Shown here piece by piece: positions 33,535 through 41,264 of a DNA stretch of 64,000 nt; position 1 is the first letter of the stretch, and every line of letters begins with the position of its first letter. The stretch covers positions 1 to 64,000 of the forward strand of contig JAGNLJ010000012.1 of assembly GCA_017999645.1 (NCBI GenBank), given 5' to 3'. The position numbers and the translations under genes are program-made. The DNA comes from Alphaproteobacteria bacterium. Lineage in GTDB: Bacteria; Pseudomonadota; Alphaproteobacteria; Micavibrionales; Micavibrionaceae. Under the pieces are notes generated by a model. It searched no databases, had not been told where the DNA came from, and saw only the letters and a program-made list of their open reading frames with translations.

Positions 33535-34290
33535 ATGAGCATTTTAGATCTCTCAAACGCAGACATGAATTCTCAGGAAGCTGAAAAAGCCCTGACCGCA
33601 GAGCGTTATCCTGAGCTGATGGAGGCGGTTGAGTCGTTGTATATCAGGAACAATATCAGTGGCCGCAACATGTTCACATTGGCCTGGCCGGAGGCCGCGC
33701 AGCTTATTTTCGGTGAAGAGCTTTCCCGTTTCGACCGCATCGGCACGCACGACAAGGAGCGCCGCGCCGTTCTTGAGATCGAGGCCGACGACAGGCGGAT
33801 TGAGATGCTTGATATGCTCAAGACGATCGAAGCCAAAAGCGTTGTCGCCGGTATTCTGCAGGCTGATTATGTGCAAGGTGCCGTCGTTAAAATGGGCAGG
33901 AAACTCGCGCTGGATGTTTATTCGCGCTGGATCGTCGACCGTTTCATCGAGCCGCCGCCGGAAGAAAGAACGGTGCCTGTTGTCGAGAGCGTCAAGATCG
34001 GCGACCTGGTTGTAGAGGCGCGCGCGTCCGTCCCACTCCGCAGGCCCCCGCCTGCGCAGGCCGATTCCATGGAGCATATCCGTCCGATTTCAGTCGAGCC
34101 GCCTCCGCCAGAGGTGCAGGAAGAGCTGATCAAGGACACGCAAGGCGGCGGCATGGAAATACGCGTTGCTGCACCCGTGCAGGAAAGTGTGGCGCCCGTG
34201 CTGGGCGTTACGAAAAGACCCGGTCTTAAGATCATGAGCATCGCGGAAACCGGCTCTGCCGACCAAGACAAGAAACAAGGCAATCAGTAA
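33535..34290 (+). CDS. Unrecognised soluble protein, 251 aa
   Basis: Residues 1-140 look globular and helical (NISGRNMFTLAWPEAAQLIFGEEL, then IEMLDMLKTIEAKSVVAGIL); the rest is a Pro/Glu/Val-rich disordered tail with repeated PPP. There is no signal peptide or membrane segment. It starts 19 bases after the 1085-aa gene, so the two are probably an operon and may be a functional pair, for example substrate and chaperone, though nothing in the sequence proves this. The stop overlaps the convergent ctaA gene by seven bases. Confidence 0.55.
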   Translation: MSILDLSNADMNSQEAEKALTAERYPELMEAVESLYIRNNISGRNMFTLAWPEAAQLIFGEELSRFDRIGTHDKERRAVLEIEADDRRIEMLDMLKTIEAKSVVAGILQADYVQGAVVKMGRKLALDVYSRWIVDRFIEPPPEERTVPVVESVKIGDLVVEARASVPLRRPPPAQADSMEHIRPISVEPPPPEVQEELIKDTQGGGMEIRVAAPVQESVAPVLGVTKRPGLKIMSIAETGSADQDKKQGNQ

Positions 34291-35306
34291 TTTTTTGCAG
34301 GATTTAAACGGTGCAGCGCCGCGACGAGCAGCATCAGCGCCGTCAATGCGCCTGCCTGGTGCAGTACGGCGAGGGTGATGTTGATGCCGCTCAGCAGCGT
34401 TGCGATGCCGAGCCCCGCCTGCAGCATAATCATAAAGCCAAGCGCGTGCAGAACGGGAAAAGTTCCGCGTTTTAAAACGCCATGCAGCCAGAAAGACAGA
34501 ACGACGAAGAGAGTTATAATCGCCAGCCAGCGATGCGCAAACTGCACGCCTGCCGGTGTCTCTATGATACTTTGCTGCGCTTCGGGCGGGATCCATGCGC
34601 CGCCCATCTTGGGGAACGTGTCGTTATAGATAAGGCCGCCATCGAGGCCTGCCGTGAACGCGCCCCAGCAGATCGTGATTATCAGGAATGTAAGTGCAAC
34701 GCATCCATGCACAAAAAGCGCAGCATTTTTTTCACGTTTTGCGCCGATGAATGTAAGGCCCATCCAGAACATCACGCATAAAATCAGAAACGCGAGACCG
34801 AGATGCGCAGCTAAACGGTAATGGCTGACGGTGGGAATATCAACCAGGCCGCTTTGCACCATGTACCAGCCCATCGCGCCTTGCAATCCGCCGAGGATGA
34901 AAGGGATCAGCAGTTTAAGTTTATATCCCTGCGGAATTTTTCCGCGCAGCCAGAAATAAAAAAGGGGCAAGGCGTAAACCAGCCCGATCAGCCGTCCTAG
35001 AAAACGATGCACCCATTCCCAGAAGAAAATATTTTTAAACGCGGCGAGATCCATCCATGAGTTTACTTTCTGGAATTGCGGGGTCTGCTGATAGATCCCG
35101 AATACGCGCTGCCATTCAGCGTCGTTTAAGGGCGGCAGGGCACCCATCAGCGGCTTCCACTCGGCGATGGAGAGGCCCGATTCCGTCAGGCGGGTAATCG
35201 CGCCGATGACGACCATCGCGAAAACCAGCCCGCAGCAGGCAAACAGCCACGCGGCAATGATTTTTCTGCTTTCTGAAACCATAGGACAGGCATAAAGAAT
35301 GCGCAT
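34284..35306 (-). CDS. ctaA: Heme A synthase (COX15/CtaA)
   Basis: The enzyme oxidises the C8 methyl of heme O to give heme A for cytochrome c oxidase. Eight membrane helices are visible over 340 residues. The first carries the family motif GAITRLTESGLSIAEWKP, and heme-ligating histidines lie in WEWVHRFLGR, SHYRLAAHLG, FAHRWLA and LHQAGAL. The start is uncertain: ATG 35306 (MRILYACPM) and ATG 35282 (MVSESRKII) are both possible; the second gives the shorter N-terminus usual in the family. It is an alphaproteobacterial type 2 synthase by the ESGLS motif. Confidence 0.93.
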   Translation of the reverse strand: MRILYACPMVSESRKIIAAWLFACCGLVFAMVVIGAITRLTESGLSIAEWKPLMGALPPLNDAEWQRVFGIYQQTPQFQKVNSWMDLAAFKNIFFWEWVHRFLGRLIGLVYALPLFYFWLRGKIPQGYKLKLLIPFILGGLQGAMGWYMVQSGLVDIPTVSHYRLAAHLGLAFLILCVMFWMGLTFIGAKREKNAALFVHGCVALTFLIITICWGAFTAGLDGGLIYNDTFPKMGGAWIPPEAQQSIIETPAGVQFAHRWLAIITLFVVLSFWLHGVLKRGTFPVLHALGFMIMLQAGLGIATLLSGINITLAVLHQAGALTALMLLVAALHRLNPAKNY

Positions 35307-35356
35307 GCCCAAGGCAACAGCCTTGCTCTGGGCACCCTGAATTGTTACACCCTTCC

Positions 35357-36181
35357 ATGGCCAAATTTGATTTCATCGAATCAGCCGCCATAGGCTATCG
35401 GTATGTATGGCGGGAACGTTATGCGTTGTTGCCGCTCGTCAGCCTGCCAATCGCCGTTAAAATGGGCTCGTATGCCGCGATTTACCTGATGCATCTGGAG
35501 GACAACGTCCTGCGGCAGGGCCTTGTGCTCATGCCCGCTTATCTGCTGGAGGGGTTTATCGCGGTTCTTGTCATCCGCATGGCCATGTTCGGCGAGCGCT
35601 ATCACAGCCTGTTTCAATCCGGCGAGAAGGAAAATTATCCTGCTGAAATTCGGCGCACCATCATGACGGGTGTAGTCGTCTATCTCATGACCAAGCTTGT
35701 CTCTTCTTTCCTGCTGGGGTGGGCGATGGTTGCGCGCGAGGTCGAGGGCAAACTGGCGGCGACGCCGATGCCGAAAGCCGAGCCCGGCGGCATCGAAATT
35801 TATGTAACGTCGATCATGATCATGATTTTTCTGCTCTGGACGTTCCGGTTTTTCTGGCTTTATATCCCGGCGGCGATGAACATCACGGCGCGCGCATTCC
35901 TTACGCGCATCGCCGGTTTCATGAGTTCGGTTTATATGGCGGGGCTCTGGATGATGTGCCTGGTTCCGATTACCGTTATCCTCATCGTGATCGCGCGGTT
36001 GTTGATGACGGTTTTCCCGGGCGTTGAAGAAGGCGTGATTTCACCTATCTACGGCATCATCATGGCGATTATACAGCCTATGTTTGAGATGATCATTGTC
36101 CTGACGTCCAGCGTCGGGATGGCCCATGCGGTGCGTACCGTGATGTCGGAGCCGCAGCGCCCGCCGCGTTCCCTGCGCTAG
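35357..36181 (+). CDS. Polytopic membrane protein, 274 aa, unknown
   Basis: The protein has about six hydrophobic segments, including LLPLVSLPIAVKMGSYAAI, YLMTKLVSSFLLGWAMV, ITSIM-type IMIMIFLLWTFRFFWLYI and the C-terminal IYGIIMAIIQPMFEMIIVL. It belongs to the type of uncharacterised inner membrane proteins common in Alphaproteobacteria. ATG 35357 (MAKFDFIES) is used, since the earlier TTG has no support. The ferredoxin gene follows after seven bases and is probably cotranscribed; no functional link is evident. Confidence 0.6.
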   Translation: MAKFDFIESAAIGYRYVWRERYALLPLVSLPIAVKMGSYAAIYLMHLEDNVLRQGLVLMPAYLLEGFIAVLVIRMAMFGERYHSLFQSGEKENYPAEIRRTIMTGVVVYLMTKLVSSFLLGWAMVAREVEGKLAATPMPKAEPGGIEIYVTSIMIMIFLLWTFRFFWLYIPAAMNITARAFLTRIAGFMSSVYMAGLWMMCLVPITVILIVIARLLMTVFPGVEEGVISPIYGIIMAIIQPMFEMIIVLTSSVGMAHAVRTVMSEPQRPPRSLR

Positions 36182-36188
36182 GACAGCC

Positions 36189-36500
36189 ATGAAAATTTTC
36201 GTCACCGATCTTGAAGGGGTCACGCACGCAATCGATGCGATTGAAGGCTGGCGCGTCATGGAAATTATACGCGATCACGGCTTTCCCATGAAGGCCGAGT
36301 GCGGCGGCGCCTGCGCCTGCGCAACGTGTCATGTCTATGTCGATGAAGAATGGGCCGGGAAGGTCGCGCCGCCGAACAGCGAAGAAGATTACATGCTGGA
36401 TGAAGCCTATGACCGCCGCAAAAATTCGCGCCTGTCGTGCCAGTTGATCATGAGCGCAGAACTGAACGGCCTGCGCGTCACGCTCGGAAAGAATGATTAA
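36189..36500 (+). CDS. 2Fe-2S ferredoxin, adrenodoxin type
   Basis: The 103-residue protein has the C-x5-C-x2-C...C pattern of vertebrate-type ferredoxins: Cys38, Cys44 and Cys47 in ECGGACACATCHVY, and the fourth Cys in RLSCQLI. An additional Cys42 sits inside the loop. These proteins feed electrons to iron-sulfur assembly and P450-type oxidases. An AGGA box precedes ATG 36189. It follows the membrane-protein gene closely. It is the class used in ISC-system or housekeeping electron transfer in Alphaproteobacteria. Confidence 0.93.
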   Translation: MKIFVTDLEGVTHAIDAIEGWRVMEIIRDHGFPMKAECGGACACATCHVYVDEEWAGKVAPPNSEEDYMLDEAYDRRKNSRLSCQLIMSAELNGLRVTLGKND

Positions 36501-36764
36501 TTACTGAAGCGTTTCCTGCCATGCGGCGAAGCGGTAATCGCCCGGGGTGATCAGTTCCTTTTTCGCCACATAAACGGAATGGAGCTTGCCCTCGATTTCC
36601 CGGGTCCAGAAGGTCAGGAATTTGAACAGGGCGGGGTAGCGCGGGGCGAGGTCGTAGCCCTGCCAGATGAACTCCTGGAGCAGGTGCGTATGGTCCGGCA
36701 GGTGGTAGACGATATTTGCCGTAGTCAGACGATAATCTTTTAGCTGTAAGACTAAATCCGCCAT
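36501..36764 (-). CDS. usg: Usg-family protein
   Basis: The 87-residue product matches the alphaproteobacterial Usg protein: LKDYRLTTANIVYHLPDHTHLLQEFIW, YDLAPRYPALFKFLTFW and REIEGKLHSVYVA are its conserved blocks. Usg was named from its position beside trpF in Caulobacter and has no known activity. Here it is next to the ferredoxin and groESL genes rather than trp. The stop abuts the ferredoxin stop; transcription is convergent. Confidence 0.9.
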   Translation of the reverse strand: MADLVLQLKDYRLTTANIVYHLPDHTHLLQEFIWQGYDLAPRYPALFKFLTFWTREIEGKLHSVYVAKKELITPGDYRFAAWQETLQ

Positions 36765-36806
36765 ACTCTTATTTTACCATAAACTCCCGAAAAACCGCAG
36801 AATTCC

Positions 36807-36835
36807 CTTGTCTTTTTCCCCAGTAAGGCCTATCT
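36807..36835 (+). promoter_or_regulatory. Heat-shock-type (sigma-32) promoter of groESL
   Basis: CTTGTC at 36807-36812 and CCTATCT at 36829-36835 fit the alphaproteobacterial RpoH pattern of CTTG and CYTATNT boxes with a normal spacer. The CIRCE element starts three bases after it, so HrcA could block the same promoter. Confidence 0.55.
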
Positions 36836-36837
36836 AT

Positions 36838-36864
36838 CTGGCACTCAGCAAGGCTGAGTGCTAA
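36838..36864 (+). promoter_or_regulatory. CIRCE operator (HrcA binding site)
   Basis: GCACTC, a nine-base spacer and GAGTGCTAA form the CIRCE inverted repeat; the right arm is perfect and the left arm reads CTGGCACTC instead of TTAGCACTC. It precedes groES by 25 bases. HrcA binding to CIRCE is the known repressor control of groESL. Confidence 0.93.
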
Positions 36865-36889
36865 CACCCTAGATTTTGGAGGAAAAACA

Positions 36890-37189
36890 ATGGCAAAAAC
36901 GAAATTCCGTCCCCTGCATGACCGCGTACTTGTGCGCCGCGTCGAGGAAGAGGAAAAAACAAAAGGCGGGATCATCATCCCCGACACCGCCAAGGAAAAA
37001 CCAATGGAAGGCGAAATCGTAGCCGTCGGCACCGGTCATGTTAACGACAATGGCGACGTTCGTCCGCTGGATGTGAAGAAAGGCGACAAGGTCATTTTCT
37101 CGAAATGGGCCGGTACGGAAATCACGATCGACGGCGAAGAGCTGATGGTCATGAAAGAGTCCGACATCATCGGCGTTATCGCCGCATAA
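36890..37189 (+). CDS. groES: Co-chaperonin GroES
   Basis: The 99-residue protein caps the GroEL ring. It has the N-terminal [14 protein letters not shown], the mobile loop [19 protein letters not shown] and the C-terminal DIIGVI. The length is normal. An AGGAGG-like box (GGAGGAAAA) precedes ATG 36890. It is cotranscribed with groEL from the CIRCE-controlled promoter. Confidence 0.98.
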   Translation: MAKTKFRPLHDRVLVRRVEEEEKTKGGIIIPDTAKEKPMEGEIVAVGTGHVNDNGDVRPLDVKKGDKVIFSKWAGTEITIDGEELMVMKESDIIGVIAA

Positions 37190-37205
37190 GCTTTGTGCGT
37201 TCGCC

Positions 37206-37269
37206 CGTGGCGGCGTCAGACATCGGCTCATGTACGACATGTACACTTCGCCTCGTCTTCCTGACCACG
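37206..37269 (+). other. Intercistronic hairpin between groES and groEL
   Basis: CGTGG, GTCAG and TGTAC on the left pair with GTACA, CTGAC and CCACG on the right, around a five-base loop with internal bulges. No T-run follows, so it should not terminate transcription. In Agrobacterium tumefaciens the groESL transcript is processed between the two genes; this structure may play that role here. Confidence 0.5.
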
Positions 37270-37326
37270 TTCAAACGCCCTTCGCTTAATTTTTTGAATT
37301 TAACATTTAAAAAGGAGTACTAAACA

Positions 37327-38985
37327 ATGGCAGCTAAAGAAGTCCGCTTTTATGAAGAAGCGAGAGAAGAAATCCTGAAAGGCGTGGACATCATTGCCAA
37401 TGCCGTAAAGGTGACGCTGGGTCCGAAGGGCCGTAACGTATTGATCGAAAAATCGTTCGGCGCGCCGCGCTCGACGAAAGACGGTGTTTCGGTCGCTAAA
37501 GAAATCGAGTTGAAGAACAAGCGCCAGAACATGGGCGCGCAGCTGATCAAGGAAGTCGCCTCGAAAGCGAACGACCAGGCCGGCGACGGTACGACGACTG
37601 CGACCGTATTGGCGCAGGCCATCGTCCGCGAAGGCATCAAGTCGGTGGCCGCTGGCCGCAACCCGATGGACCTCAAGCGCGGGATTGATCTCGCGGTGAC
37701 GGCTGTCGTGGCTGACCTTGCCAAGCGTTCGAAGAACGTCAAGACCAACGACGAAATCCGCCAGGTTGCGATGATTTCGGCGAACGGCGACGAAGAAATC
37801 GCCGCGAAAATGGCGGAAGCCATGGACAAAGTGGGCGACCATGGCGTCATTACCGTTGAAGAAGCGAAATCGCTGGACACCGAACTCAATGTCGTTGAAG
37901 GCATGCAGTTCGACCGCGGCTACCTCTCGCCGTACTTCATCACGGATGCCGACAAGATGGTCTGCAGCCTTGAGAACCCGTATATCCTGCTTCACGAAAG
38001 CAAACTGTCGAACCTGCAATCGATGCTTCCCGTTCTGGAAGCGGTCGTTCAGTCCGGCCGTCCGCTGCTCATCGTTGCGGAAGATGTCGAAGGCGAAGCG
38101 CTGGCAACGTTGGTTGTCAATAAACTGCGCGGCGGTCTGAAGATCGCTGCCGTCAAAGCCCCGGGCTTTGGCGACCGCAGAAAAGCGATGCTGGAAGACA
38201 TGGCGATCCTGACCGAAGGTCAGGTGATCTCCGGCGATCTTGGCATCAAGCTTGAGAATGTCACGCTCGACATGCTCGGCCAGGCGAAGAAAGTGACGAT
38301 CTCGAAAGAGGACACCACCATCGTCGACGGCAAGGGCAAGAGAAAAGACATCGATGCCCGCATCAACCAGCTCAAAAAGCAGATTGAAGAAAGCGACAGC
38401 GACTACGACAAGGAAAAACTGCAGGAACGTCTCGCGAAGTTAGCTGGCGGCGTTGCTGTTCTCCGTGTTGGCGGCGCAACTGAAGTCGAAGTGAAAGAGC
38501 GCAAGGACCGCGTTGACGACGCGCTGCACGCCACGCGCGCAGCCGTTGAAGAAGGCATCATCGCCGGCGGCGGTGCGGCTCTTCTGTACGCGACCAAGGC
38601 ACTGAAAGACTTAGAGGGCGCGAACGATGACCAGGATATCGGCATCGAAATCGTGCGCCGCGCGATTCAAGCCCCGATCCGCCAGATTGCGGAAAACGCG
38701 GGCGATGAAGGCTCGGTCGTGGTCAACACGCTGCTCGCTCAGAAAGACAATAATTTCGGCTATGACGCGCAGAGCGGTGAGTACACCGATCTTGTGAAGG
38801 CTGGGATTATCGATCCTGCGAAAGTCGTTCGCGCCGCGCTGCAGGCTGCAGCATCGGTTGCGGGCCTCCTCATCACCACCGAAGCCATCATCGTTGACGC
38901 ACCGGAAGACAATAAGTCTTCATCCGGCGGCGGCATGGGCGGCGGTATGGGTGGAATGGGCGGCATGGGCGGTATGGATTTCTAA
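37327..38985 (+). CDS. groEL: Chaperonin GroEL
   Basis: The 552 residues match GroEL throughout: the ATP-binding [15 protein letters not shown] and [13 protein letters not shown] motifs, the catalytic Asp in [10 protein letters not shown], the apical domain segment [10 protein letters not shown], and a C-terminal [18 protein letters not shown] tail. The AAGGAG box at 37312-37317 lies just before ATG 37327. It is the second gene of the heat-shock operon, and the only groEL in the window. Confidence 0.98.
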   Translation: MAAKEVRFYEEAREEILKGVDIIANAVKVTLGPKGRNVLIEKSFGAPRSTKDGVSVAKEIELKNKRQNMGAQLIKEVASKANDQAGDGTTTATVLAQAIVREGIKSVAAGRNPMDLKRGIDLAVTAVVADLAKRSKNVKTNDEIRQVAMISANGDEEIAAKMAEAMDKVGDHGVITVEEAKSLDTELNVVEGMQFDRGYLSPYFITDADKMVCSLENPYILLHESKLSNLQSMLPVLEAVVQSGRPLLIVAEDVEGEALATLVVNKLRGGLKIAAVKAPGFGDRRKAMLEDMAILTEGQVISGDLGIKLENVTLDMLGQAKKVTISKEDTTIVDGKGKRKDIDARINQLKKQIEESDSDYDKEKLQERLAKLAGGVAVLRVGGATEVEVKERKDRVDDALHATRAAVEEGIIAGGGAALLYATKALKDLEGANDDQDIGIEIVRRAIQAPIRQIAENAGDEGSVVVNTLLAQKDNNFGYDAQSGEYTDLVKAGIIDPAKVVRAALQAAASVAGLLITTEAIIVDAPEDNKSSSGGGMGGGMGGMGGMGGMDF

Positions 38986-39022
38986 GCCGTCTGTAACCCA
39001 TTAATTATTTAAGAATTGGAGG

Positions 39023-39050
39023 GGGCCGTCATGAAAATGGCGGCCCTTTT
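39023..39050 (+). terminator. Terminator of the groESL operon
   Basis: GGGCCGTCAT and ATGGCGGCCC pair with one G-T wobble around a GAAA tetraloop, followed by four T. It lies 37 bases after the groEL stop. Confidence 0.85.
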
Positions 39051-39196
39051 ATGTTTGAATATGGCTGAGGCGGGGGTATCATAAATAATACAATTTAAGC
39101 TACAAACTAGGCCTCTTTTACCCATATATCTCTTGCAGGATTATAGTGGAATCATTAAAACAGGACCTATTAACAGGGATTAGGAAAAAAGCTTGC

Positions 39197-39226
39197 AAAA
39201 AGTGCGCTTTTTATGTACTTAAGTAC
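39197..39226 (+). promoter_or_regulatory. Candidate operator: two adjacent palindromes
   Basis: AAAAAGTGCGCTTTTTA (39197-39213) is a near-palindrome and GTACTTAAGTAC (39215-39226) is a perfect one. The first motif recurs in inverted form near 41041-41055 upstream of the XRE regulator, which would fit a shared binding site. The rest of the 280-bp gap is AT-rich and without genes. Confidence 0.4.
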
Positions 39227-39265
39227 CATTAATATAAAAAAATATGTAAATAATGTGAGTTGACA

Positions 39266-40243
39266 GTGACTGCTATCCAGGTACCCTCTAAAGATCCAGC
39301 TATCCCCCCGGCCAAAGTGATTACGGGTGAAGTTGTTTACCCTTTACCCCGCCATCCCAACGCGCCGCGTGTTTATTCCATTGCCAATTTTAATGATGGA
39401 TCTGAATTTTCACTCAGCACCAATCCTATTGATATCGACAGGGAGTTCAGAGAGGGTAAGCGAACGTCCGAAGCCGGTATGACTCCAGCAGATAAATTGC
39501 TGTATACGTTTGCAAACCAGTTTCGAGAAGACCCTATCGGCGGCGAAGATTTCATCACTGTCGTAGAGACGGAAGAAGAAGCAGGTCCCTTTTCGGGAAG
39601 CGTGCACTATATGCGCCTGGGTGGCCGCGGTGAACAGAACTTTCACTATCATCCTGGCGGCAAAATAAACCGTAAAGAATATACGGATAGCAGCCAGCGT
39701 ATCGTGCTGGTTTATCCGCTGGGATATAATGCGCCTCAAGGTTCTGATGGCGTAAGAGCCGCTGACGGAATTACGTTCGAATGGTTTCAGGATGCTCATT
39801 CCAGATTCGTCTGGCCGCAAGGCGCAGAATATCCTCACATGGAAGGAGAGCCGGTTAGCCCGCTTTACCGCGCGTGGATACCGCCGGGACATGTTGCCGT
39901 GGTCGCGTTCGGGGCCGGTGTGCATCACTTCAAGGGAACCGGACTGGCGATATCAGCGCATTTTCTCGACGTTAATACCAAACGGAATTCTTATCTTGGA
40001 AACACCGCAGGTTGGCAGGGCGATGAGCCGCCAGAAGGTGAAGTCGAGAACGTTCCCGTCACTGAAATGCTCGCTATTAAAAACTCGTATTTACCAAAAA
40101 CAGCTGAACCAGATATTTTACGCCGTATGTTCAACCATCATGGGCGAATTATCCGTGAGCGGGTGGAAGAGCATGTTAAAAAGAACGCGGGAAAACCGCT
40201 GGATCACCATGGCCTGATCGAACTCGTAAACGATCTTCGTTAG
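39266..40243 (+). CDS. Unrecognised protein, cupin-like core suspected
   Basis: The product has about 325 residues. Residues 115-230 hold His-rich beta segments, FHYHPGGKI and VHHFKGTGLAISAHFLDV, separated by a PPGHVAVVAFGAG turn, reminiscent of a cupin metal site, though the spacing is not canonical. There is no signal peptide or membrane helix. GTG 39266 is preferred to TTG 39260 because GTGAG lies at a suitable distance. Base composition upstream is AT-rich and unlike the flanking housekeeping genes. It is convergent with an XRE regulator, eight bases apart, and the two may be a transferred pair. Confidence 0.5.
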   Translation: MTAIQVPSKDPAIPPAKVITGEVVYPLPRHPNAPRVYSIANFNDGSEFSLSTNPIDIDREFREGKRTSEAGMTPADKLLYTFANQFREDPIGGEDFITVVETEEEAGPFSGSVHYMRLGGRGEQNFHYHPGGKINRKEYTDSSQRIVLVYPLGYNAPQGSDGVRAADGITFEWFQDAHSRFVWPQGAEYPHMEGEPVSPLYRAWIPPGHVAVVAFGAGVHHFKGTGLAISAHFLDVNTKRNSYLGNTAGWQGDEPPEGEVENVPVTEMLAIKNSYLPKTAEPDILRRMFNHHGRIIRERVEEHVKKNAGKPLDHHGLIELVNDLR

Positions 40244-40250
40244 TGATTGC

Positions 40251-40916
40251 TTAGTGTTCTACCGGTTTCGCTACCAAGTCCCAGGCGATATTAAACAGGA
40301 CCCGGAACCCTTCGCAGAATTCTTGGTTGTTCAGAATATTCACCGTCACATCTTCGCCAAAGGTCACGAACGCCAGCTTGCTGCCGTAAGCATAAATTGA
40401 TTGGTCATTGAAAATTTTCGCCGGGATCGCTCTGTGCTGTGAGAAGGAGCTGCTGATGAGGTACGTGTCGCCTTCACCTGTAATGATGCGCTGAAGATCG
40501 CTCCCCAAAGCCGTCATGCGCCCCGAATGTATGTCCCACCATTCCTTGCCCAGCCATTTATGCCAGTTCTGAGGCTTAGCGTTATAAAGGTAAACAACCC
40601 CTTCCGATTTGCCGGTTTTTTTGCAGATATCCTGGGCCGTTGCGTAAATATCGTTTACCAGTGATTTCAGTCCTTCGACTCCGGACATTGTGCGTATTTC
40701 ATTGGTGCGTTTCTGCAGACCTTTATTGCCGATAAACTCAATGCCGTTTTCGTCAAAGGCGGTTTTGATCTTTTCCAAAGTGCTGCTGTTAGGCTGATTG
40801 GTGCCGTTCTCAATCCGCGCTATCCCCGTCTGGGACAGGCCGGCCTTGTCAGCGAGGTCGGACTGGCTCCAGTCCAGAAGGGCCCGGGCTGCCCTGATTT
40901 GTTCAATTGTCGGCAT
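40251..40916 (-). CDS. XRE-family transcriptional regulator
   Basis: Residues 1-65 are a helix-turn-helix of the Cro/C1 type: IEQIRAARALLDWSQSDLADKAGLSQTGIARIENGTNQP and TLEKIKTAFDENGIEF. The 150-residue C-terminal part is of unknown fold, with Trp-rich NWHKWLGKEWWDIHSG and beta segments that may bind a ligand. The N-terminal layout is that of small single-domain regulators common in mobile regions of Alphaproteobacteria. It is transcribed toward the cupin-like gene. Confidence 0.85.
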   Translation of the reverse strand: MPTIEQIRAARALLDWSQSDLADKAGLSQTGIARIENGTNQPNSSTLEKIKTAFDENGIEFIGNKGLQKRTNEIRTMSGVEGLKSLVNDIYATAQDICKKTGKSEGVVYLYNAKPQNWHKWLGKEWWDIHSGRMTALGSDLQRIITGEGDTYLISSSFSQHRAIPAKIFNDQSIYAYGSKLAFVTFGEDVTVNILNNQEFCEGFRVLFNIAWDLVAKPVEH

Positions 40917-41059
40917 ATTTTCTGCACTTCTCTTGTGTTACCTCCCTGATATATACATTTTTTATAGCTTTGTCCAGAAAACGTCCAATATGAAAATATT
41001 AAGTCCGGGCTATTTTTTTATAAAAAATGTCCTTTTATACAAAAAAACGCACTTTTATG
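40917..41059. other. AT-rich upstream region of the XRE gene
   Basis: No gene is seen. It holds several A/T runs and an AAAAAACGCACTTTT block (41041-41055) that is the inverted match of the motif before the cupin-like gene. The region is probably the regulator's own control region. Confidence 0.4.
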
Positions 41060-41089
41060 TTGACAGGCCAGACCGAGATGTACTAAAAA
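41060..41089 (+). promoter_or_regulatory. Sigma-70-like promoter for a putative small RNA
   Basis: A perfect TTGACA (41060-41065) is followed after 18 bases by TAAAAA (41084-41089). No coding start lies within 175 bases, and a strong terminator follows at 41186. Confidence 0.45.
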
Positions 41090-41095
41090 GAACAC

Positions 41096-41218
41096 GAAAG
41101 CACATATATTATTCATAACACGGCTCGCAAGGGCTTGAATGTATAAGACTATGACTTTTATGAATCCCCACACACGTAACTATTAAACCGGCGGCTCTCC
41201 CGCCGGTTTTTCTTTTTT
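41096..41218 (+). ncRNA. Candidate intergenic small RNA before mutM
   Basis: A promoter at 41060 and a terminator at 41186-41218 bracket about 120 bases with no convincing open frame. The body contains a TATATTATTCATAA stretch and a GGCTCGCAAGGGCTTG region that can pair locally. It is not recognised as a known RNA family. The mutM gene begins 47 bases after the T-run, so its own promoter must be within or after the terminator. Confidence 0.4.
41186..41218 (+). terminator. Rho-independent terminator
   Basis: AACCGGCGG and CCGCCGGTT form a perfect nine-base stem with loop CTCTC, followed by a T-rich tail of about ten bases. Confidence 0.9.
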
Positions 41219-41264
41219 GGGCCATTACTTGCCTTCTTTTAGGCCCCTGTATTAGATCAATGCC

